Below are positions 1 to 11,273 of a stretch of DNA of 64,000 nucleotides, piece by piece. A program made the translations under genes and the position numbers. Position 1 is the stretch's first letter. Each line of letters starts with the position of its first letter. This stretch comes from Ottelia alismoides (Eukaryota; Streptophyta; Magnoliopsida; Alismatales; Hydrocharitaceae), in the NCBI GenBank assembly GCA_037367405.1, contig JAZKJV010000148.1, forward strand, positions 1,178,001 through 1,242,000. The letters are read 5' to 3'. The notes below the pieces were generated by a model. The model was not told the origin of the DNA. It saw nothing but the letters and a program-made list of their open reading frames with translations, and did no database searches.

Positions 1-430
1 ACAATATCTTCATAGAGGACAAGATTTTTGAGATAGAGATCTCAAAGTCTTATCTTCAAAAGCTTAAGACTTTATAGATGAAGATCTAATAGGTCTTAAC
101 TTTGGATACCTTTGGAGAAAGAGATCTCCAGGAATAAGGGTATTCTGATAAGGATTATGGAAATGCTGGTTATGATAATTATTAAGATGTAGTGTCAAGG
201 ATACTATACATAACAAGATTGAGTATTGGTTGCATGAGATGCAACATTCGCATTAGATGCGAGCACTGTTACTGGAGATATACAAGTACCGTAAAAGGAC
301 TTGGCATAGTCTCGCGGGAACAGAGTGACTGATCATCTTACCTAGCTATTTTCTAAATAGCCTATGATTGTCACATGAGTGTGGGTTTAAATGATTAGCC
401 CATTAATGGCTCTTTGGGCTAGTGGGAGAT

Positions 431-3061
431 TGTTGGAAATGAGAGCCCACGACGAGCCATTATGCAATAAATGTTATTGCAAATATCATTCCCTGATCTG
501 AAATGAAGAATAAATAATTTGCATAATAGGTCCCTTAGTACAATTAGGGTTATGTACCATGGCCATCTTGATGATCATACAGCTGTTGATTCAACTGTTG
601 AATCATAGAGGCTGGTGCTTGGATGAATATCTAAAGAGTTACATTGAGGACTCATCAAGCACCGTCAAATGATTGTTAAGAGATGATCTCCAACCTAAGT
701 AGGAGATGACAATCCTTATCTCTAAAGGCTGATATCTGACCAACCTATTGATGCATGTCCTCTGCATAAGAATAGAGATTCGGAGGTGTCAGATTAGTTA
801 GGTCAAAGAGTTGACTTAACGAGATCGAGATAACCAAAGTCCTATATCGTATGCTGTCATGATATAGGCACGCATCCTCTGACCGGAGACAGATGTGTTA
901 CTATATGTCTGAGTATGTACATTTGGCAGACCAATAGGTTGATGACCTAACCAAGGTCTATACACCGGCGCACTGGTGTGCATGTAAGGGCATATGAGTA
1001 ATACGATCTCTCAAAGGGATCATACAGGTTCATTTATTGAACCGGAAGGCATGAGCTCACTCATGAGATATTGGGAAGAATCAAATTCCGTGCACGGTCG
1101 TCTCGCTTTGGAAGCTTGACTGAATTTGTAGGTTTGATATATACTTTTGGAAGTATATGATCAAGACCTAGGTATGATATATGCTTTTGGAAAGTATATG
1201 ATCGATACCAACTCCCAATGATCGAATGAGAAACTTACTGATAAAACCATGAAGTAAACAGTATAAAGTTGATCAAATACTTCAGGTTTTATCTGAGTCT
1301 TCCAGTATGCAGGATGTAAAGGTATTGGGAATACCTGAGGGTGATGTGATCATAAACGATTGTATAACCATGACGCTTCCATTCCTAGGGAGTGATGAAA
1401 CGGTCTGGATTTTAGTGACTCCTCTCAGTAGAGAAGTGATCTAATCTTCGTCCAAATGTTGGACATTGATCTGAATGTGATTCAGATGAAGATTAGATTT
1501 GCGGTCTTGATTTAACCAAGCATCTATGGGAGGCCCGCGATCTGGATTTGAGATATGATCTCAATATCCAAGTCACTATACGTGGAACAATACAATCGCC
1601 CTGTCCTTATCTCCAAGTATCTGCGGAGAAAGCGCATTATCCTTGAAAGGGTTCATGATAGTTTCATTGTTGATAATATATATCCGAGCACTGAGAAAAT
1701 GGATAATTAAATGTGATTTAATTATCAATGAGTAATGTGAATTTGATTCATATTATAAAGAGAATTATCTTACATAATTAAATGTGATTTGATTATCAAA
1801 GATGTAAATAATGTGAACGTGATTCATATTATTTGGACACAAGAGAATAGAGATCCAAGATGATTGAATATGATTTAATTATCATGGATATGAATAATGT
1901 GGATAGCAATATCCATATTAATCATATATATTATAAATGTGATTTATAATATATAAGAGAGAGATGTTTGTTATTTACATTTGTTAATTAAATGTTAATG
2001 TGAATTGGATTCACATTGGACATTAAATTGAAAATGTAATTTACATTTTGTTTTGAGTTGTGAATGTGATTCACAAATTTCCAATGGCATGATTGCAATG
2101 TTCACAAAATAAATTGGATTTATTTTTATGAAATAATTTGCAACAAAAGTTGTTGCAAATATTGGAGAGAATCATGAGATAATGCAATCTCATGAAATAT
2201 AGAAAAGGAGGCTCCCTTCCTAATGAGGAGAGGGGACGACCACAATTCCATAAGGAATGTGGTGGCCGTCCACCCTCCTTATGGAAGGAGGCTTGCCTCC
2301 TTTCCTATTTTTCCAATGGAGATTGATTTGATATAAAATCAAATTATATTTATTGTATATTTGATTTTTTATTAAATTAATTGTTGTTGTGTTTTTAGCA
2401 ACAAATCATGACCATTGAAAGAAACACAAATTAATGTGGACCATTGGATTTGTGTTGACACATGGATTGAGATCCATGGATCCCAAAACCCTATAAAAGG
2501 AGAGGTACCCCATTGCTCTTCTTTACACATGTACACACAATAGTTGAGACAACAAATCTCTCCTCTCTCTCTCTCCCTCTCATGGCCGTCCACCATGGAT
2601 GCCCTAGAGAGGCTCTCCATCGCTGCGGCATCGTCGTTATGCTGCCCGATGTTTTGCTCGTGGATCTCCGTCTCCTTCGGTGCGTCCCGCTCGTGAAGAA
2701 GACGACGGATCTCGTATGTCGAGATCAGGAGATCCGCCGCTTGGATCATCAACATGGATTGCGAGAAGCACGCGGTTCATCCCCGCGCTCGCAAGCGTCT
2801 CCTCCGTCGGATCGGACTTGAGACAGGTGGTCTCTTTGTTTAGAGACTCGATCGCAACCACGCTTCAAGAGGTAAACCTAATACTTGTCTGTGGTTTAGA
2901 CGAAACGATCCGAGAAGTGTTCTTTGATCATGTGGTTTCGTCACATAAAATTTTTTAATTTCCGCTGCATAGAACAACTAGTGCGACTAGTCATTCTTCG
3001 TCGTATCTGATACGACGATCACGCTTCCGTGATGCGCTTGAGGATCTAACCATATCCTTCA
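431..3061 (+). repeat. 3' LTR, about 2.6 kb
   Basis: It starts TGTTGGAAAT just after the PPT and I end it at ...ATATCCTTCA, because the next bases (GGTTCACCCAG) are in-frame Copia pol. An alternative end is ...AGAACA at 2976. The middle (about 1690-2110) is AT-rich and made of degenerate repeats of a motif like AATGTGATTTAATTATCA. The promoter-like part is near 2490. Confidence 0.6.
2492..2498 (+). promoter_or_regulatory. TATA box of the long LTR
   Basis: TATAAAA stands in an otherwise GC-richer stretch and is followed by a CT-rich leader (2560-2580). This is the expected position for the U3/R boundary of this LTR. Start site not determined. Confidence 0.5.
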
Positions 3062-4368
3062 GGTTCACCCAGATATATGGGGTGGAGTATCACGATACTT
3101 TCTCCCCAGTTGCCAGACATTATGCTCTACATATTTTCCTTACTGTTGATGTAACACAAGATTGACCTCTTTATTAGCTTGATGTGAAGAATGCATTCCT
3201 CTATGGTGACCTACAAGAGGAGGTCTACATGCAGTAGCCACCTGTGTTTGCTTCTGAGTGGGAGTGTCAAAAGGTTTGCAGGTTACACAAGGCTATCTAT
3301 GACCTCAAGCAGAGTCCAAGAGCATGGTTCCAAAAAGCTCTCGAACTTGATGGAGCAACGGGGTTTGTAAGATAGACGGCTAATCATTCCTTGTACATAC
3401 ATAAGACCCAGAGAGGTATTACAACAATTCTTGTTTATGTTGATGACATTATTATTACAGGGGATGACGAGCAAGGTATTCAGTGTGCCAATGACTTCCT
3501 AGGATAGCAGTTTGTGACCAAGGACTTTGGACATTTACGTTACTTCCTTGGAATAGAGTTTGCCAGGAATCAACGGGGTCTTGTAATGACCCAGAGAAAG
3601 TATGTTATAGATCTTCTTTCAGAGACAGGCATGGCAGATTACAGACCTACCACTACTCCGCTTAACCCATGCATGAAAATCTATAATGATGATACTGAGG
3701 TCGACAAGAGAAGGTACAAAGAGCTTGTTAGCAAGCTACTACCTGACATAGCATTTGTCGTGAGCAAAGTGAGTCAGTTTATGTAGCAACCCAGACAAGC
3801 ACATATGGATGCAATCCATATGATTCTGAGATACTTGAATACTTCACCTGGTACTGGACTTCTTTTCAGCAAATGCACATCTCTCTTAGTGATAGCATGC
3901 GCAGATGCAGATTATGCTGGGTGTCCAAAGGATAGAAAGTCTACGTCTGGATTTCCAGTGTTCATAGGGAATTCTCTTGTTTCATGGAAGAGTACGAAGC
4001 AAACTGTGGTTGCTAGATCAAGTGCTGAATCGGAATACATGGCCATGGCACAAGCTAGTATAGAGATGATGTGGGTCAGATCCGTTCTTACTGATCTGAC
4101 TATAGAAGTGCCTCTTCCCATGCACCTCAAATGTGATAATCAAGCTGCTCTCTTCATTGCAAATAACCCAACCTTTCATGAGAGGATAAAGTACATCAAG
4201 GTAGATTATCACTGCACTCGTGACATGATACATAAAGGTATTATCACTACAACGCATGCCAACTCTGGAGACCAGACAACAGATATACTTACAAAGGCTC
4301 CAATGAGAGGACCTTATCAGAGATGTTGTTCCAAGCTGAGTGTAATTGATATCTACGCTCCAGCTTGA
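3062..4368 (+). pseudogene. Copia reverse transcriptase / RNase H, nonsense-riddled
   Basis: The RT active-site region reads YVDDIIITGD (about 3436-3465) and RNase H carries DADYAGCPKDRKSTSG and the terminal DIYAPA. The whole stretch stays in a single frame. The lesions are six premature stops (3163, 3175, 3235, 3373, 3505, 3784) plus small in-frame losses, for example around 3735 where residues before PDIAFVVSKV are missing. Four of the six stops are C-to-T or G-to-A type changes of Gln or Trp codons. It cannot make an enzyme. Confidence 0.85.
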
Positions 4369-4375
4369 GGGGGAG

Positions 4376-4522
4376 TGTTGAGATAATTACTATTTTTAGT
4401 ATTATCATTTCTGTAGTTTTCTATTTTTCTTTTCATCTTTCTGTAATTTGTCCAATGGTTCTTCTCCTATATAAGGGAACCCTTGGACCTCTCATAATGT
4501 ATCCCAGTAATTTCACTTAACA
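4376..4522 (+). repeat. 3' LTR of the old Copia element (147 bp)
   Basis: It starts TGTTGAGATAATTAC directly after the PPT and ends ...TTTCACTTAACA. It has a promoter-like CTATATAAGGG (about 4469). Short LTRs of 135-160 bp are shared with the other Copia copies in the window. Confidence 0.75.
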
Positions 4523-5765
4523 AGTTATGTTACAAGACAAAATTTTGAGGTTAGGTAGTTGAATATGATTTTTAATTTATTCAAATATGTAAGAGGTCCA
4601 CTATATAAGGGTATTGTCATAATTTTTCTTGTTTTTTGGAGTCTTAATTTTATGTGTAATTGGTGGGACTTAGCTATATAAACGCCCTCACCCCACGCGT
4701 AGAGGGCATGAATGAGAATATTAATTTTCCCCCACTAAATCTCTCCCCCCCCCATTTCCTTCTCTGTCTCTCCTGAAACCCCGGCACCTTAACCCTAGGC
4801 CTTCCCCACCTTAGTCGACACTTGCACCATAACATCCTTGTGGCAGGAAACCAATGGTAATCGTCAACCATATGTCATATCCTTATATGTGTTGGTATGG
4901 ACTTACAATGTAGAGGGCTACGACCTTTGTTGGAAAAAAAGAAGATGGTGTTTTACTAACAATCCAACGAAAACACGCAAAGACGATTAAAAAGATAAAT
5001 AAACTATCATACCTCTCAAGATCAAATATGAATGTTTAGATATATATACTCATTTATATTGTACTATTACACCAAATTTATGCGTTAAATTAATACATGA
5101 CAAGTTAAGAATGACAATGTGCATTGCTCATTGTTATTAAGCTCATGGGAAATTAAGCCCGTTAATTACTAAGTGAAAGACATGATTGATTGTGCTCAGT
5201 CGCTGCCAATCAGTTTTGGATCAGCTTAAGAATTCTGTCATCAAACTGGAAGATGCGAGCCCTTACGACTACGTGGTATAATCGATCCAACTTGAACTTT
5301 GACAGCTAAAGAAGACAGACAGAGAGAGACCAGCAGAACCCCCAAATAATCCCACAATACCATTTTCATTCCACAGCAACCAAAATTATTCCCATCACTG
5401 CGCCAAGCTGCCAACCAACCCCTCCCTATCACATAATCACCACCCCGCCTCCCCTCTCCGTGTCGCTATCATATCACCCACCCCGTGCCGTTGCTGCTTC
5501 ACCGTCCACCATTCGCCCTCCTAGCACCACCACCGAATCTTCCATCAGTGCCCTCAACACATGCATGGCATCCGTTTCTCGCTTCCGATTGCTACTGTTT
5601 TCTGCCATTAAATACTGTATGGCATCCGTTTAATATTCCAGAATCCATTAAAATTCATTTTTCTGATTGCTACAGTTTTCTGCCATTAAATATTGTCTGG
5701 CATCTATTTAATTTTCAGAATCCATTAGAATTCATTTCATTTAAATTGTTTTCTCTGTTACATGT
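4523..5765. other. Intergenic or intronic sequence without a supported gene
   Basis: I see no conserved protein. A CTATATAAACGCC motif near 4674 followed by a pyrimidine-rich leader could be an old LTR or promoter. A proline-rich open frame at 5485-5781 has no recognisable domain and runs into the next LTR. A 78-bp tandem duplication sits at 5587-5742. Confidence 0.5.
5587..5742. repeat. 78-bp tandem duplication, two copies
   Basis: The motif GATTGCTAC[TA]GTTTTCTGCC begins at 5587 and again at 5665, and the following 70 bases also match with a few differences. It lies immediately left of the insertion site of the Copia element at 5766. Confidence 0.8.
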
Positions 5766-5920
5766 TGTTAGAGATATGTAACAGATCTGTCCAAAACCCT
5801 TGTAAGTGTATTTTTGTACTTTTCTCCTTCCTGTACTCATTAGGGTTTCTAGGTTTGTCCTATATATGGACCCCTAGACCCATTGGAATAAGACAAGGAA
5901 TTTCATTCTAGATACTGACA
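5766..5920 (+). repeat. 5' LTR of Copia element
   Basis: TGTTAGAGATATG...TACTGACA. It contains a CTATATATGG TATA-like box near 5868. The next base starts the primer-binding site. Confidence 0.95.
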
Positions 5921-5932
5921 TGGTATCAGAGC
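5921..5932 (+). other. Primer-binding site (initiator tRNA-Met)
   Basis: TGGTATCAGAGC is the standard plant PBS complementary to the 3' end of initiator methionine tRNA and abuts the LTR. Confidence 0.9.
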
Positions 5933-5959
5933 AATTCCGCAGGCTTCTCTCCCGCCGCC

Positions 5960-6560
5960 TCCCTCCCGATACCTAGCGCCTCTCTCTCTCGTCTCTCTCC
6001 ATCGCGGGTCCCCAAATTCATCACCTCCCCATCGCGCGACCTCCCCTTCACCGCGCCAACCCCCATCGCCTCCCCATCGCAACCCTCCCACCGCTATCCC
6101 CCATCGCCTCCCACCACCAAGCCCCATCGCCTCCCCATCGCCAACCCCCATCGCCCCAGTCGCCAGTCCATCGCCCCCCACCGATACCTCCAAACCCAGT
6201 CGCCCCTCCGTTCCTACCCCAGTCCATACCCCAGTTGCCCTACCTCCAATGCCCAGGCTTACTCCAGCGACTCCACGACCTCTGCACTAACTTCCAGCGA
6301 CTCCATCGACAACTTCCCGGCTACCTGCGACGCCCAGGCTACCTCCAACATCCAAGTTACCCCAAACGACTTTTCCAGTGACTCCAGGACCTGTGCATCG
6401 GACTCCAGCGACTCCATCGACGACTTCCCGGACTCCAGGACCCCTGCACTGGACGCAAGACTTCTGCTCTGTCGACGGCTCCAACGACTCTCGTGCACAG
6501 CAACACTCCAACGGGCAGCCACTAGTCTAACAAGAGTATGCGGCCCAACGACTCCAGCAA
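5960..6560 (+). repeat. Degenerate tandem repeats in the retrotransposon leader
   Basis: Between about 6000 and 6200 the leader is built of C-rich units like CCCCATCGCCT. Between about 6255 and 6520 a second unit like GACTCCAGCGACTCCATCG recurs. Neither is open for long in a plausible frame. They lie between the PBS and the gag start. Confidence 0.7.
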
Positions 6561-6640
6561 TACCATCCGGTGATATTTTACTACAGCCTCATGTCCTCTG
6601 AAATTATCACTATTATCTAGCCCTTTGCTACTTCTCTTGT

Positions 6641-7560
6641 GTGGCCGCCATGACTTCTACTCCCACATCTGTGGACTCCAAGTCCCTGTACCAATCTCAA
6701 TCTATGATGGTTCAGGGCACTACTATAAAACTCAAAGGATCCGAGAATTATGTTCTCTGGTCACGGTCTTTTAAAATATTTATTGGCGGCCAACGGAAGG
6801 CCTATGTCCTTACTAAAATTCCCCCAGCAGAGACAGACAAAGACTTTGATACGTGGTTCGTAGATAACTGTCAGGTTATCACCTGGATGACAAACATCAT
6901 TGATCCATCTATTGCATCCAATCTCCTATATAAAGAAACTGCAAAAGCAATGTGGGAGAGTCTTGAAAATACCTACTCACAGAAAACTACCAAATCTCGG
7001 CTTTCAGATATATATACTAGGATTTGGTCTACAAATCAAGGAGATACATCCTTGAAGAATATTACAGGCTGCTAACAGGCTTATTTGAGGAACTCCTCAT
7101 TTTTCAACCGGCATGTTGTGATAAACAGGTTGGGGAGCGAGCAGAATGGCAAGTATATCGATCCTATCAAGTTTACACCCTCGATATAAATCTGCGAAGG
7201 ACCAGTTTCTGACTGCCGGTGCATTACCCACTCTTGAAACCATCTTTGGCCGACTTCAGGAAATTGAGTCTCCACACACCCCTCCATCTGCTGAAATATC
7301 CGCTCACTTTGTTAGGGGACGATCAGTCCATTACGGGGGACGAGGACGTGACTCTGGACGAGGACGTGGTCGCGCCTTTGGACGGGGTCGCGAATCATCA
7401 CGAGCCCAAGGTCGTGAGCATACTACTGCCTGTTTTCCCCCGTGTACTCATTGTGGTCGCCTGAATCACCCATCAGAACGTTGCTGGGCCAAATTTGGCA
7501 TGCCTTCTAATGCAAACAATGCTTATGAGATGACTACCTCTGATACTGACTATGAGATTG
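6641..7560 (+). pseudogene. Copia gag, frameshifted
   Basis: The N-terminal part (6641-7075, 144 codons) has the plant Copia gag features NYVLWSRSFKIFI and KAMWESLENTYS. The reading continues in another frame from about 7058 (LTGLFEELLIFQP) and in a third from about 7146. The nucleocapsid knuckle CTHCGRLNHPSERC (CX2CX4HX4C, 7443-7484) follows an RG-rich stretch. Two frameshifts therefore break gag. Confidence 0.85.
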
Positions 7561-10500
7561 CTGCCCCGAGCCAAGAGGAACCTGCGAATGCTAGGCAACA
7601 TTCGTTTGCTGCCTCTGAATATGCCAGTCTACGTCAACTACTACAGAACTCTCAAACTAACGTTATCACTTCTGCTTCAACAACCAGTCTTGCCACAACT
7701 TCGGGTACAGTCGCCAACACAACTACTATATCAACTCCTACATGGATCATCGACTCTGGAGCCTCGACGCATCTAACAGGGGAAGGTAGTATTCTTACTT
7801 CTTCCCGACCATCCTCAGTTGTGAAAACCGTACGTGTTGCCAATGGAGCGCACTCGCCCATTACTAGTGTGGGCACTTTGGAATTTTCTTCCTCACTCAG
7901 ACTCACGAACGTGCACTGCGCTCCAGCCTTTCCTCTTAGCTTATTATCTGTCCATAAACTATGCACTGAGCTTAACTGTCAAGTGATATTTGATAAATTT
8001 TGTTGTTACTTTCAGGACATCCGGACGAAGCAGATCTTTGGTGGGGGATATGAGAAGAATGGGCTGTATTATCTTGACATCCCTACTGATTCCAACTTTG
8101 CGGGTGTTGCGTCCATTTCCACTGATCCTTTACTATGACATCTTCGTCTTGGTCATCCATCTGCCAAAGTCCTCTCCATGATGTTTCCGGAACTTTCGTC
8201 GCTAAAACCCTTTGAGTGTGAGGTGTGTCAGTTTGGGAAACATCATCGAGCATCCTTTCCTGCTCGAAATGAGCCTCGTCGTTCTATTCCTTTCGCTCTA
8301 GTCCATTGTGATATTTGAGGACCTTGTCCGGTTCGTACACTCAGTGGCCATAAGTACTTTGTTGTTTTTATTGATGATTTCAACAGACTATCCTGGGTTT
8401 ATCTACTAAAAGAACGTTCGGAAATAAATATTATCATCAAAAATTTCTTTCGGTATGTCCAAACCATTTTTTCCACTACTGTACAAATTTTCCGTTTGGA
8501 TAATGCGTTGGAATTCACCCAAAATGACCTTGCCACATTTTTTGCTTCTCAAGGGACCATACATCAAACCTCCTGTCCCTATACATCCCAACAAAATGGG
8601 ATAGCAGAAAGAAAATTAAGACACCTCCTAAACATTGCCCGATCACTTCTCTCTCAAATGAAAGTTCCCAAAATCTACTGGGGTGATGCCATATTAACTG
8701 CGGTTCATCTTACCCACAGAGTCCCTTCGCCTTCTCTAAATGGGTCTACTCCATTCTCTTTACTCTATCCCACAGAGTCTCCTTTTCCCCTACCTCTACG
8801 AGTCTTTGGTTGTGTGCCATTCGTTCATAAATTCCAAAATATAGATAAACTCTCGCCACGTGCAATCAAATGTGTTTTTCTGGGGTACTCTCGCACTCAA
8901 AAAGGGTATAGGTGCTATGATCCTCATGGTCATCGCTATTACATCTCGGCAGATGTTACATTTTTTGAGAAAACAAGCTTCTTCTCCCATACTATCACTG
9001 ATATACCCCTTGAACTTCCACCCCCACCCATAGTCTACAAACGACGAAACGTTTCGGCACCTTCAGACGTCCCTTTACCCGTCTCAGTACTCCAGGATGA
9101 TATGCCCTCTTCAAGTATCTCCCACAAAGATGTCCCGGATAATCCTCTCGAGCTTCCAATTGCTCGACGGAAGAGTAAGAGACAGTGTATTTCCTATCCA
9201 ATGTCTCACTACACCTCTACTGATAGTTTATCTGACTATGAAAGACGATATACAAATGCACTAATGACATTTTCCATCCCACGAGATCACCACAATGCCT
9301 TACAGGATTCTGGGTGGCGACATGCAATGGATGAAGAAATGAATGCACTTATATCCAGACAAACGTGGGATCTTGTTCAGTGTCCGAAAGGGACTCGACC
9401 GGTGGCGTGCAAATGGGTCTTCACGACCAAACAAACACCGGATGGCGCAATTGACAGGTTAAAAGCTCGTCTTGTGGCTAAAGGTTTTACACAAACCTAT
9501 GGTGTAGACTATTTTGAGACATTCTCACCAGTGGCGCGAATGGGGTCTATCAGGACTATTATTTCGTTAGCAGCAAATAAATCTTGGCCTATTTTTCAGT
9601 TAGATGTGAAAAATGCTTTTCTCTATGGCGACCTTGATGAAGAAGTATACATGCTGCAACCTCCTGGTTATGAAGTCGAGGGGGAGTACGTATGTCGACT
9701 TGGAAAAGCGATATATGGTCTCAAACAAAGCCCAAGGGCATGGTTTGACAGACTTACCACAGAAATTAGTACGATTGGATTCCAAAGAACAAAATCTGAT
9801 TACTCAGTATTTGTCAGAAAACGAGCAACTGGTACTGTTATCCTTGCCGTTTATGTTGATGATATGGTTCTCACAGGTGATGACTGCAATGGGATATCAG
9901 AAACCAAGGCCTTTCTTCAAAAGGTATACGTTACTAAAGACCTTGGTCATCTACGCTACTTCTTGGGCATAGAAGTACTTCGCACTACTGAAGGACTTCA
10001 CCTCTCACAGAGGAAATATTGTCTGGACATCCTTACTGAAGCAGGGGTTCTCGGATGCAAGCCCTCTAGTATCCCTGCAGACCCGAAGAAACATGCCAGC
10101 CTGTCTGATTCTACCTTTGATGATGTCACTCAATATAGAAGTCTTGTGGGTAAACTCCTCTACCTTACTGCCACCAGACCAGATATCTCCTATGCAGTTA
10201 GCAGAGCCAGTCAGCACATGGAACAACCGACTTACAGCCACTGGCAAGATGTCCTACAAATCTTACGATACTTGAAGGAATCTCCAGGACGTGGCCTCTT
10301 CTATGGGGCAAATGGGCACACGAAGGTTATTGCATACGCGGATGCTGACTATGTTGGTTCCCCCAAAGATCGACGCTCTACTACAGGCTATGCGATGATG
10401 GTCGGAGGAAATACAGTTACATGGAGGAGCAAGAAACAAATCGTTGTATCCAGATCCAGTGCAGAGGCAGAATACAGGGCAATGGCTCATGCTACATGTG

Positions 10501-10808
10501 AGATCACATGGCTATTGGCTTTCCTTCAGGAACTTGGCATCAATGTCACTACTCCTATTCCTCTATATTGTGACAATAAATCTGCAACCTACATAGCCAC
10601 AAATCCTGTATTCCATGAACGAACCAAGCATATAGAGATAGATTGCCACTTCGTACGTGATGCTGTCAAAGCTGGAAGAATTACTACTCCATATATTAGC
10701 ACTGATCTTCAACTAGCATATATCTTCACAAAGGCCTTACCCCAGAAACGACTACTGTGAATTATTTCCAAGTTGGGCATGATTGATAAATATGCTCCAA
10801 CTTGAGGG
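7561..10808 (+). pseudogene. Copia pol: protease, integrase, RT, RNase H, with premature stops
   Basis: The frame is constant from 7146 to 10808. Order: aspartic protease (WIIDSGASTH, about 7743), integrase zinc region and DDE core (GKHHRASF; RLDNALEF; QQNGIAER), reverse transcriptase (SPVARMGS; YVDDMVLTGDD), RNase H (DADYVGSPKDRRSTTGY) and the end DKYAPT. TGA codons at 8136 and 8316 each replace a Trp that the family has (before HLRLGH and within DIWGP). A third TGA at 10758 cuts the last 16 residues. The long open part 8496-10757 is otherwise intact. Confidence 0.9.
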
Positions 10809-10812
10809 GGAG

Positions 10813-10964
10813 TGTTAGAGATATGTAACAGATCTGTCCAAAACCCTTGTAAGGGTATTTTTGTACTTTTCTCCTTCCCGTACTCATTAGGGTTTCTAGG
10901 TTTGTCCTATATATGGACCCCTAGACCCATTGGAATAAGACAATGAATTTCATTCTAGATGACA
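10813..10964 (+). repeat. 3' LTR of Copia element
   Basis: It follows the PPT AACTTGAGGGGGAG and ends ...CTAGATGACA. It nearly matches the 5' LTR. Confidence 0.95.
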
Positions 10965-11273
10965 CATGTTTCAGTAATTTCATGCATTACTCATCATTTA
11001 TCCAACACTATCGCGTTGAACTTGATGTTAATTATAGACGTATTGTTTGCAACACATTGCACATATGTTTCATCAACTAGCTTTGTGTTAGTTAATTTGT
11101 AACTTCAACTTGTGACGTTGTTTGTCATTAGAAAATTCAACTTATGAGTTTAATGGATTGGCTAACTTGTGAGTTTGATTAACTTGTGACTATGTAGATC
11201 CACACCTCTAGCAAATGTTGCTTCCGTTGGCGACTTATCTATTTATGTGCCGTAAGGATCAACTGATTATGCA
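10965..11273. other. Flanking sequence, no gene seen
   Basis: AT-rich sequence with several short repeats of AACTTGTGA and AACTTATGAG (about 11110-11190). Nothing codes here. It may be 5' flank or intron of the hAT gene that follows. Confidence 0.4.

Larger units (their letters stand above)
1..3061 (+). mobile_element. 3' end of a long-LTR retrotransposon (internal tail plus 3' LTR)
   Basis: Positions 1-430 are non-coding internal sequence ending in the purine-rich tract AGTGGGAGAT, the usual polypurine primer site directly before a 3' LTR. The LTR begins TGTTGGAAATG. No coding domain of this element is in the window, so superfamily is inferred only from the PPT and LTR start, which resemble plant Copia elements. 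It lies inside an older Copia pol gene whose 3' half resumes at 3062, so the matching 5' half should lie left of position 1. The flanking duplication cannot be tested because the 5' end is outside. Confidence 0.7.
3062..4522 (+). mobile_element. 3' half of an old Copia element (RT, RNase H, PPT, 3' LTR)
   Basis: The fragment runs from the middle of reverse transcriptase through RNase H to a PPT (CTTGAGGGGGAG, 4364-4375) and a short 3' LTR. Its left edge is the insertion point of the long-LTR element. The protein is close to that of the Copia elements at 48-52 kb and 59-64 kb, for example the shared motif DTFSPVARH, so it belongs to the same lineage. Confidence 0.85.
5766..10964 (+). mobile_element. 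Full-length Ty1/copia retrotransposon, coding region mutated
   Basis: The element has two LTRs (155 and 152 bp), a primer-binding site TGGTATCAGAGC (initiator Met tRNA type) at 5921, a long leader, gag, protease, integrase, reverse transcriptase and RNase H in Copia order, and a PPT at 10801-10812. It is flanked by a perfect 5-bp target duplication CATGT (5761-5765 and 10965-10969). The LTRs differ only by a few bases, including a small indel near the 3' end, so insertion is fairly recent. Frameshifts in gag and TGA codons in pol mean it is not autonomous as it stands. Confidence 0.95.

Noticed and set aside
5485..5781. 98-codon proline/serine-rich open frame
   Set aside because: No domain, includes a tandem duplication and ends inside the Copia LTR, so it is likely a chance frame.
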